From NCBI GenBank assembly GCA_000434295.1, contig HF994935.1, forward strand, positions 562,071 to 626,070: DNA of 64,000 nucleotides, read 5' to 3'. The notes below the pieces were generated by a model. The model made no database searches. It had not been told where the DNA came from and was given only the letters and a program-made list of their open reading frames with translations. The stretch is from Acetobacter sp. CAG:977 (GTDB lineage: Bacteria > Pseudomonadota > Alphaproteobacteria > CAAGCB01 > CAG-977). Below, in pieces: positions 57,597-64,000 of this stretch; position 1 is the first letter of the stretch, and each line of letters starts with the position of its first letter. Both the position numbers and the translations under genes were made by a program.

Positions 57597-59756
57597 ATGC
57601 TCCGACAGTTTGAATTGGTCGAACGGGTCCGTTCTTATGACCCCGATGTTGACGAAGAAGGTCTGGATCGGGCATACGTCTTTGCCGTCAAAATGCACGG
57701 GTCTCAGAAGCGCGCTTCGGGAGACCCGTACTTTTCCCATCCTGTCGAAGTCGCGGGTATCCTGACGGAATATAAGCTTGATTATGCTTCCATCGTTACG
57801 GCTTTGTTGCACGACACGATTGAAGATACCGCCGCAACCTATGAAGATATCAAAGACCTCTTCGGCGAGGAAATTGCCAAGCTGGTTGAAGGCGTTACGA
57901 AATTAAGCAAGCTTCAGCTTCAGTCCGACCAAACGAAGCAGGCGGAAAATTTCCGCAAGCTTTTGTTGGCGATGTCGGATGACATTCGCGTTTTGCTGGT
58001 CAAGCTGGCAGACCGTCTTCATAATATGCGGACGCTTCACTTTTTCAAAAATCCCGAAAAGCGCCGCCGCATCGCGACGGAAACAATGGAAATCTATGCG
58101 CCTCTGGCCGAGCGCATCGGCATGCAGGAAATGAAAAACGAGCTGGAAGAACTGGCTTTTAAAGAACTGCATCCTGAAGCCTATGAATCCATCAAAGCCC
58201 GTTTGTCTTTTTTGCGCGAGCAGGGTGGGGATTTAGTTTCCCGCATTATTAAAGCCCTTTACGACGATTTGAAGGATTCTGGTATTCAGGTCGAAATCAC
58301 GGGGCGCGAAAAAACCCCTTATTCCATTTGGCGCAAAATGCAGCGTCAGAACGCCACGTTTGAACAGCTGTCCGATATTATAGCTTTCCGCATCATTGTG
58401 CCGACGGTTGCCGACTGTTACCATGTGTTGGGGATAATCCATACGAAATATCCCATGGTTCCCGGGCGCTATAAAGACTACATTTCCACGCCGAAGCCGA
58501 ACGGATACAAATCTTTGCATACGGGCGTCATAGGTCCTGAAAAGCACCGTATCGAGATACAAATCAGAACAAAGGAAATGCACGAGATTGCCGAAATCGG
58601 CGTTGCGGCGCATTGGCGTTATAAACAAGGGGATTACAAAACGGACGGTCGCCAGTTCCGTTGGATGCGCGAACTGTTGGACATTATGGAACAGGCGGAT
58701 AATCCCGAAGAATTTTTGGAACACACGAAACTGGAAATGTATCAGGATCAGGTGTTCTGTTTTTCTCCGAAAGGGGACTTGATTACGCTGCCCAAAAACG
58801 CTACGCCCGTTGATTTTGCGTATGCGGTTCATTCAGGGGTGGGAAACCGTTGCGTCGGAGCTAAGATTAACGGCAAGATCCGGCCGTTAAGGACGATTTT
58901 AAATAACGGCGACCAAGTGGAAATTTTAACGTCCAAGACGCAAAATCCGTCTCCGGAATGGGAACGTTTTGTCGTAACGGGCAAAGCCAGAGCTGCAGTA
59001 CGCCGTTTTGTACGTGCTCAAAAGCGCGAACAATATCTTGAAGCCGGTCGTCAGATTTTACAGCGCGCTTATAAAAACGAAGGATATGAATATACGGACA
59101 AGAGCTTGGAAAACGTTTTGTCGAATTTCAAGCAAACGGAAGTCGAAGATTTAATTGCGGCGGTCGGAGAAGGGTTGATACAGGCTTCCGATGTTGTTGA
59201 CGCCGTTTTTCCGGGACACAAGTCTCGTTTTGTGCGCGTTGTTGATGCGATTAAGCGTTCGGCAAAGAAAATCAGCGACAAAGTCCCCGATCATAAAAAA
59301 CACGATAATATGCCGATTAACGGTTTAATTCCGGGATTGGCTGTCAATTTTGCAAAATGCTGCCATCCCTTGCCCGGTGACAGGATTGTAGGGATTGTAA
59401 CGACGGGAAAGGGCGTTACCGTTCATACGATAGACTGTGTGACGTTGGAAAAATATTCTGCTGAACCGGAACGTTGGCTGGATATTTCGTGGAATGAAGA
59501 CGTCGTTTCGGAAGAAAGCCATGTTTCCAGAATTCGCTTGGTTTTGGTAAATCAGCCCGGCAGTCTCGGGACACTTTCGACGGTTATTGCAAAGAATCAC
59601 GGCAATATCAGCAATCTGAAGATACTGAGCCGAACTGCGGGATTTTTTGAGCTAACCGTGGATATAGAAGTCCGTGACGTCCGCCATTTAAATGATATCA
59701 TGGCAGCATTAAGGGCGTGTCCCGGCATCAGTTCGGTTCGCCGTTCACAGGATTAA
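57597..59756 (+). CDS. rsh: Bifunctional (p)ppGpp synthetase/hydrolase (RelA/SpoT homologue)
   Basis: Makes and degrades the stringent response alarmone. The hydrolase part has FSHPVEVAGIL and LLHDTIEDT with His72 and Asp73. The synthetase part shows GRYKDYISTPKPNGYKSLHT; the RxKD form of its loop is typical of bifunctional enzymes. A TGS domain (VFCFSPKGDLITLPKNATP) begins near residue 385, then a Cys/His region (FAKCCHPLPGDRIVG) and a C-terminal ACT domain (LVLVNQPGSLGTLSTVIAKN). Its 719 residues are normal. acpS follows after 2 bases. Confidence 0.97.
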   Translation: MLRQFELVERVRSYDPDVDEEGLDRAYVFAVKMHGSQKRASGDPYFSHPVEVAGILTEYKLDYASIVTALLHDTIEDTAATYEDIKDLFGEEIAKLVEGVTKLSKLQLQSDQTKQAENFRKLLLAMSDDIRVLLVKLADRLHNMRTLHFFKNPEKRRRIATETMEIYAPLAERIGMQEMKNELEELAFKELHPEAYESIKARLSFLREQGGDLVSRIIKALYDDLKDSGIQVEITGREKTPYSIWRKMQRQNATFEQLSDIIAFRIIVPTVADCYHVLGIIHTKYPMVPGRYKDYISTPKPNGYKSLHTGVIGPEKHRIEIQIRTKEMHEIAEIGVAAHWRYKQGDYKTDGRQFRWMRELLDIMEQADNPEEFLEHTKLEMYQDQVFCFSPKGDLITLPKNATPVDFAYAVHSGVGNRCVGAKINGKIRPLRTILNNGDQVEILTSKTQNPSPEWERFVVTGKARAAVRRFVRAQKREQYLEAGRQILQRAYKNEGYEYTDKSLENVLSNFKQTEVEDLIAAVGEGLIQASDVVDAVFPGHKSRFVRVVDAIKRSAKKISDKVPDHKKHDNMPINGLIPGLAVNFAKCCHPLPGDRIVGIVTTGKGVTVHTIDCVTLEKYSAEPERWLDISWNEDVVSEESHVSRIRLVLVNQPGSLGTLSTVIAKNHGNISNLKILSRTAGFFELTVDIEVRDVRHLNDIMAALRACPGISSVRRSQD

Positions 59757-59758
59757 AG

Positions 59759-60178
59759 ATGATTATCGGCATCGGGACGGATTTAGTGGACATACGTCGG
59801 ATTGAACGCGTTTTGGAGCGTTCGGGCGAAGCGTTTTGCCGCAGGATCTACACAAAAAATGAACGGGCTTTGTGCGATGCGAGAGGGGCAAAGTCGGCAA
59901 AAAAACGGGCTTCGGCTTATGCGATGAGGTTTGCGGCGAAGGAAGCGTGTTCCAAAGCTTTGGGAACGGGACTTTCCAAAGGAGTCTTCTGGCGTGATAT
60001 GGAAAATTCCCATCTGGCGGGAGGACGACCGATATTAACGTTGACGGGCGGTGCTTTAAAACGATTAAATGAATTGACGCCGGCGGGAAAACGTGCCGCG
60101 ATTCATGTTTCAATGACGGATGAATATCCGATGGCGCAGGCTGTTGTGATTTTAAGCGCGGAAGACATATCCGAATAA
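59759..60178 (+). CDS. acpS: Holo-[acyl-carrier-protein] synthase
   Basis: Transfers phosphopantetheine from CoA to acyl carrier protein. IGIGTDLVDIRRIERVLER has the metal-binding Asp8, and AMRFAAKEACSKALGTGL has the conserved Glu and Lys. The final HVSMTDEYPMAQAVVIL is also typical. The start ATG at 59759 gives 139 residues. The order rel-acpS-lepB without pdxJ in between is a small local change from many relatives. Confidence 0.95.
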   Translation: MIIGIGTDLVDIRRIERVLERSGEAFCRRIYTKNERALCDARGAKSAKKRASAYAMRFAAKEACSKALGTGLSKGVFWRDMENSHLAGGRPILTLTGGALKRLNELTPAGKRAAIHVSMTDEYPMAQAVVILSAEDISE

Positions 60179-60201
60179 ATTCTGAAAGAGGACTCTGAGA
60201 A

Positions 60202-60933
60202 ATGGAAGAAAAATCCGGTTTTTGGGATACGGTAAAGACGTTGTTTTATGCGGCGTTGATCGCTTTATTTGTCAGAACGGTTTTTGTTGAACCGTTCAGC
60301 ATTCCGTCAGGGTCAATGATTCCGTCTTTGTTGGTTGGAGATTATCTGTTTGTTTCAAAGATGTCTTACGGATACAGCAGACATTCTTTACCGTTAAGCA
60401 TGCCTTTGATCAAAGGTCGGATTTTTTATGAAGAACCGAAACAGGGCGACGTTATCGTCTTTAAGCTTCCTTCGGATAATCGTACGGATTATATCAAACG
60501 TCTGATCGGCATGCCCGGCGATAAAATTCAAGTCAAACAGGGGCGGCTGTACATTAACGGCAAACAAATAGAACGTATTGCGGACAAAGATTTCGTAATG
60601 CGCGACGAACGCGGAAAAGCCATGCGTTTCGACCGCTATATCGAAGTTTTGCCGAACGGCGTCCGCCATCCGATTATTGAAATGTCGGACGAAGGGCCTT
60701 TTGATAATACGGAAGAATTTACGGTACCCGAAGGTCATTTCTTTATGATGGGGGACAACAGAGACAATTCGCTGGACAGCCGATCGGTCAAGGTCGGATT
60801 TGTTCCCGCCGTAAATCTTGTCGGCAGGGCGAAATTTTTGTTTTTCTCGAACGACGGAACGGCTCGCTGGTGGGAAATATGGAAATGGCCGATGGCGGTG
60901 CGCTGGTCTCGCTTGTTTAACGGGATTCATTAA
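60202..60933 (+). CDS. lepB: Signal peptidase I
   Basis: Cuts signal peptides from exported proteins on the periplasmic face. A membrane helix at about 10-30 precedes PSGSMIPSLLVGDYLFVSK with nucleophile Ser38. YIKRLIGMPGDKI carries the general base Lys99, and MMGDNRDNSLDSR is the third signature. Its 243 residues are normal. rnc starts 2 bases after the stop. Confidence 0.97.
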   Translation: MEEKSGFWDTVKTLFYAALIALFVRTVFVEPFSIPSGSMIPSLLVGDYLFVSKMSYGYSRHSLPLSMPLIKGRIFYEEPKQGDVIVFKLPSDNRTDYIKRLIGMPGDKIQVKQGRLYINGKQIERIADKDFVMRDERGKAMRFDRYIEVLPNGVRHPIIEMSDEGPFDNTEEFTVPEGHFFMMGDNRDNSLDSRSVKVGFVPAVNLVGRAKFLFFSNDGTARWWEIWKWPMAVRWSRLFNGIH

Positions 60934-60935
60934 TC

Positions 60936-61637
60936 ATGATATTCGGCAAAGATTACAAAGAACTCTATGCTCCGTTAAAATATTCGTTTAAAGACGAGCG
61001 TCTTTTAAAGCAAGCCGTAACGCTGGGGTTCGGAAATTACTTTATCGGATATGAGCGTTTGGAATTTCTGGGCGACCGCGTCTTAGGGCTGATTGTTGCG
61101 GATATGCTGTTTCATGCGTATCCCAAGGAAGCCGAAGGCGATTTGGCAAAACGCCACTCTGAATTGGTCAAGGCGGAAACTTTGGCTGTCGTTGCCGAAG
61201 AATTGAAATTGGGCGATTATTTTATTTTTCCCAAAAGCGAAAAGAATTCCGTGGACAAACATTCCAAGACGTTGCTTTCCGACGTTTGCGAAGCCGTGAT
61301 TGCGGCGTTGTATTTGGACGGGGGATTTGAAACGGCAAAAGAGTTCGTGGAACGTTTTTGGACGCCCTTGATGAAGGAAAGCAAAAAGCCTCCCGTTGAT
61401 GCTAAAACGGCTTTGCAGGAATGGGCTCAGGGACGCAAGCTGCCTTTGCCCGAATACAAGGTTTTAAGCATCAGCGGTCCCGACCACGACCCTGTTTTTG
61501 TTATGGAAGTAACGGTTAAGGGGTATCCTCCCGCAACGGCAGAAGGCAGCTCCAAGCGCGAAGCGGGGCGTGCGGCGGCGGAAGCGGGGCGTGCGGCGGC
61601 GGCGGCTTTGTTAAAGGCGGTACATTTCGATGGCTGA
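60936..61637 (+). CDS. rnc: Ribonuclease III
   Basis: Cuts double-stranded RNA, including rRNA precursors. ERLEFLGDRVLGLIVADMLF is the catalytic signature, and SDVCEAVIAALYLDGG the second acidic block. The dsRNA-binding domain starts near residue 150 (DAKTALQEWAQGRKLPLPEY). Its last helix carries a perfect duplication of seven residues (EAGRAAA), from a 21-base tandem repeat. 233 residues. The end overlaps era by 8 bases. Confidence 0.96.
   Translation: MIFGKDYKELYAPLKYSFKDERLLKQAVTLGFGNYFIGYERLEFLGDRVLGLIVADMLFHAYPKEAEGDLAKRHSELVKAETLAVVAEELKLGDYFIFPKSEKNSVDKHSKTLLSDVCEAVIAALYLDGGFETAKEFVERFWTPLMKESKKPPVDAKTALQEWAQGRKLPLPEYKVLSISGPDHDPVFVMEVTVKGYPPATAEGSSKREAGRAAAEAGRAAAAALLKAVHFDG
61560..61601 (+). 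repeat. Perfect 21-base tandem duplication inside rnc
   Basis: Two identical copies (61560-61580, 61581-61601) encode EAGRAAA twice in frame. The unit is GC-rich, unlike its surroundings, and is followed by one more partial GCGG. It lies in the last helix of the RNA-binding domain. Confidence 0.95.
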
Positions 61638-62526
61638 GACGAAATGCGGCTTTGCAACGTTGCTGGGGGCACCGAACGCGGGAAAATCGACGTTGGTCAA
61701 TTATATGGTCGGCGCAAAAGTGTCGATTGTTTCGCCGAAAGTGCAAACGACGCGTTCAAGAGTTCGCGGAATCTTTGTTAAAGACAACTGTGAAATTGTT
61801 CTGGTGGATACGCCGGGGATATTCAAGCCCCGACGTCGGCTGGATCGGGCTATGGTTGCGTCGGCTTGGAGCGAAGCGGAATTTTGCGATGTCAGACTTT
61901 TGGTCGTTGATGCGAAACGGGGGCTGGACGACGACACGCGTTCCATTGTCCGTTCTTTGCAAAAGAACAAAGAAAAAGCGTCTTTGGTTTTAAACAAAGT
62001 CGATTTGGTTAAAGGGGAACGGCTCTTGAAATTGTCGCGAGAGCTGAACGAATTATATTCTTTTGATGCAACCTTTATGGTTTCCGCGTTAAGCGGAGAC
62101 GGCATCAATGATTTGGAAAAATATTTGATTTCCAAAATGCCCGAAGGTCCTTTTATGTTTCCCGAAGATCAGGTTTCCGATTTGCCGAACCGCTTGTTGG
62201 CAGCGGAAATCACGCGAGAAAAGCTTTATTTGAATTTGCGCGACGAATTGCCGTACGCTTTGACGGTCGAAACGGAAATGTGGAAAGACAATCCGGACGG
62301 CAGTTCAAGGATAGAACAAACGATTTATGTCGAAAAAGACAATCAGCGCCGCATTATTTTAGGCAAGGGCGGCTCTATGATAAAAAAGATAGGTTCTCAG
62401 TCCCGCCAAGAACTGGAAGAACTGTTTGAAAGCCGCATACATTTATTTTTATTTGTCAAAGTCCGCGAAAAATGGGGCGACGATCCTGCTAGATATCGGG
62501 ATTGGGGGCTTGATTTTAATGCCTGA
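61630..62526 (+). CDS. era: GTPase Era
   Basis: GTPase for assembly of the small ribosomal subunit. G1 is GAPNAGKST at about 13-21, G3 is DTPGI, and G4 is NKVD. The C-terminal KH domain has RRIILGKGGSMIKKIGSQSR. Its 298 residues are normal. It overlaps rnc by 8 bases and recO by 8 bases, so the three are tightly coupled. Confidence 0.97.
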   Translation: MAETKCGFATLLGAPNAGKSTLVNYMVGAKVSIVSPKVQTTRSRVRGIFVKDNCEIVLVDTPGIFKPRRRLDRAMVASAWSEAEFCDVRLLVVDAKRGLDDDTRSIVRSLQKNKEKASLVLNKVDLVKGERLLKLSRELNELYSFDATFMVSALSGDGINDLEKYLISKMPEGPFMFPEDQVSDLPNRLLAAEITREKLYLNLRDELPYALTVETEMWKDNPDGSSRIEQTIYVEKDNQRRIILGKGGSMIKKIGSQSRQELEELFESRIHLFLFVKVREKWGDDPARYRDWGLDFNA

Positions 62527-63259
62527 GTGGGCGGATACGGGGATAGTCCTGTCTGTTAAGCGGTACGGGGAAAACGATGCCGTTGTTTCTTTTTTGACTT
62601 CTGCGCACGGCAGACATTCCGGATTGTGCAAAGGGGCGTTTGGCAAACGTCAGGCAGGAACGTTTCAGCAAGGTAATCTTGTAAAGTTGCGTTGGAAAGC
62701 CCGTTTGGAAGAACATTTGGGGACGGTTTTTGCCGAATTGGCAGAGGCTTATGCCGTTCGCGTCATGAATGATTCGCACAGATTGACGGCGTTGTCTTGT
62801 TTGTGCGCGATGTCGGATTTGTTGCCGGAACGGGAAGATCTGTCGGGATTTTTTGAAAAAACGCTGGAACAGATTGTGCTGTTGCCGTTTGACGGTTTTG
62901 AAGAACGCTATGTCCGATGGGAATTGGATTTGCTGGCTTTATCAGGCTTCGGGATGGATTTGACGCACTGCGCGTTAAGCGGAACGACGGAAAATTTGGC
63001 TTATGTTTCTCCGAAATCCGGACGGGCAGTCAATGCGGCGGCGGCCGAACCTTGGAAAGACCGTCTTCTGCCTTTGCCCGAATTTTTAACAGTCCCTGCC
63101 ATGGCGCCGAAAAATCTTCAAGAGATGAAAGATGCGTTTTCTTTAACGGGTTTTTTTCTTGAAAATTACCTTTCAAAAACGCTAGACTGCCGTATTCCTT
63201 CTGTCAGGGCGCGTTTTGTCGCGGCCGTATGCAACGGCGGCGAAGGAGATAAGATTTAA
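62519..63259 (+). CDS. recO: DNA repair protein RecO
   Basis: Helps RecR load RecA on single-stranded DNA. The N-terminal OB fold reads DTGIVLSVKRYGENDAVVSF and GRHSGLCKGAFGKRQAGTFQ. The helical C-terminal half has RWELDLLALSGFGMDL. The zinc Cys pattern of some RecO proteins is not seen. The start at 62519 gives 246 residues; the frame is open upstream to 62426 but only inside era. Confidence 0.92.
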   Translation: MPEWADTGIVLSVKRYGENDAVVSFLTSAHGRHSGLCKGAFGKRQAGTFQQGNLVKLRWKARLEEHLGTVFAELAEAYAVRVMNDSHRLTALSCLCAMSDLLPEREDLSGFFEKTLEQIVLLPFDGFEERYVRWELDLLALSGFGMDLTHCALSGTTENLAYVSPKSGRAVNAAAAEPWKDRLLPLPEFLTVPAMAPKNLQEMKDAFSLTGFFLENYLSKTLDCRIPSVRARFVAAVCNGGEGDKI

Positions 63260-63270
63260 AGGCTGACAAA

Positions 63271-64000
63271 ATGAGCGAAAACGAACAAATCAAAGAAACC
63301 AAAATGGCGGAAGCTTTGGGCGAACGCTATTTGGCTTATGCGATGTCCACAATAGTATCGCGTTCTTTGCCGGATGTGCGCGACGGATTGAAACCCGTTC
63401 ACCGCCGGTTGCTTTATGCGATGAATTTGTTAAAGCTGGATCCGTCGTCCGGATTTAAAAAATGCGCCCGCGTCGTCGGCGACGTTATCGGTAAATACCA
63501 TCCGCACGGCGATACGGCGGTTTATGAAGCGATGGTGCGCTTGGCTCAGGATTTTGCCGTGCGTTATCCTTTGGTCGAAGGGCAGGGAAACTTCGGCAAT
63601 ATTGACGGAGACAACGCCGCAGCCATGCGTTATACCGAAGCCCGCCTGACGCCCGTGGCTCTGTCGATTATGGAAAATTTAAACGACGGCACGGTTGATT
63701 TTCGCCCGACTTATTCCGGAGAAGAAGAAGAACCCGTCGTTATGCCTTCAGCGTTTCCGAATATATTGGCGAACGGGTCTTCGGGCATTGCCGTCGGTAT
63801 GGCGACGAACATTGCGCCTCATAACGTTGCGGAATTGGCTGACGCTTTGTTGCTGTTGATAAAAAAGCCGGACAGCGAAGTCAAAGACCTGATGCAGTTT
63901 GTAAAAGGTCCCGACTTTCCGACGGGCGGAATTATCACGGAACGCCCCGAAAACATTTTAAAAGCCTATGAAACGGGACGCGGAGCCATTCGCGTTCGCG
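63271..64000 (+). CDS. parC: DNA topoisomerase IV subunit A (partial, runs off the window)
   Basis: DNA-cutting subunit of topoisomerase IV. From MSENEQIKETKMAEALGER the frame is open to the window end, 243 codons. VRDGLKPVHRRLLYAMN, VGDVIGKYHPHGDTAVYEAM and the active-site Tyr region AAAMRYTEARLTPVAL are type II topoisomerase motifs. The position after recO and the LVEGQGNFGNIDGDNAAA block favour ParC over GyrA. The residue after HPHGD, a known quinolone position, is Thr here. Confidence 0.93.
   Translation, partial: MSENEQIKETKMAEALGERYLAYAMSTIVSRSLPDVRDGLKPVHRRLLYAMNLLKLDPSSGFKKCARVVGDVIGKYHPHGDTAVYEAMVRLAQDFAVRYPLVEGQGNFGNIDGDNAAAMRYTEARLTPVALSIMENLNDGTVDFRPTYSGEEEEPVVMPSAFPNILANGSSGIAVGMATNIAPHNVAELADALLLLIKKPDSEVKDLMQFVKGPDFPTGGIITERPENILKAYETGRGAIRVR

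Noticed and set aside
1..64000. Prophage, insertion sequence, integron or CRISPR array
   Set aside because: No transposase, integrase or phage structural motif and no spaced direct repeats were seen in reading through the window.

Overview
The window is a gene-dense stretch of alphaproteobacterial chromosome, probably from an uncultured, host-associated lineage of moderate GC. The best evidence is gene order. One block reads pcm-like, tolC-like, popZ-like (DUF2497), valS (46779-52484). Another reads NYN/LabA, folK, rpoZ, rel/spoT, acpS, lepB, rnc, era, recO, parC (55932-64000). Both are arrangements I know from Alphaproteobacteria. The hpnCDE squalene genes, trmFO, a DUF2934 protein and a GltX of the GluRS2 kind fit as well. 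TAA and TGA behave as ordinary stops, and several genes use TTG or GTG starts with good ribosome binding sites. I see no integrase, transposase, phage module or CRISPR array.

Layout. 1-4351: NAD synthetase with an apparently dead glutaminase domain, glutamyl- and cysteinyl-tRNA synthetases. 4411-9686: two related secreted proteins of unknown function, a TrmJ-type tRNA methyltransferase, and a two-gene AlgJ/AlgI-like O-acetylation unit. 9683-15507: a cysteine-module secreted protein with a Sel1-repeat partner, a lipoprotein, a MATE transporter, QueH, a small DUF2934 protein with a histone-like tail, and a lone zeta-toxin-like kinase. 15672-26284: a five-gene alpha-glucan operon, glgE, maltokinase, glgB, glgX, malQ. 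26338-31179 (minus): Fe superoxide dismutase, hpnE-hpnD-hpnC and trmFO. 31285-35237: a membrane-anchored rhodanese-like protein without the catalytic Cys, a large pentapeptide-repeat protein and a Sel1-repeat protein in overlapping order. 35287-43789: a mix of small housekeeping enzymes (Bpt, YjbQ, Ppa, RNase HI, MazG), a DUF3800 protein with a structured leader, two related small unknown proteins, an alpha/beta-hydrolase that lost its serine, a HAD phosphatase and DUF502. 43830-46326 (minus): an ELM1-like protein and a HExxH metallopeptidase-like protein. 46456-46614: tRNA-Asn and tRNA-Cys with promoter and terminator. 46779-64000: the two conserved core blocks, separated by an unknown secreted protein, HtpX, a PEGA lipoprotein and a family 5 uracil-DNA glycosylase.

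How it fits together. The glucan operon can build branched glucan from maltose-1-phosphate (Mak makes it, GlgE polymerises it, GlgB branches it) and take it apart again (GlgX, MalQ). No trehalose synthase or glgC/glgA lies in the window, so the source of maltose is open. HpnC, HpnD and HpnE together convert farnesyl diphosphate to squalene, presumably for hopanoids. The last 8 kb is the stringent response, lipid, secretion and RNA-processing core.

No single large undescribed system is certain. The best candidates for new biology are the paired secreted proteins at 4472-5793, the cysteine-module protein at 9683-10486, the rhodanese/pentapeptide/Sel1 operon, the metallopeptidase/ELM1 pair, and several enzyme homologues that lost catalytic residues. 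All family names come from recognising motifs by eye; no database search was possible.
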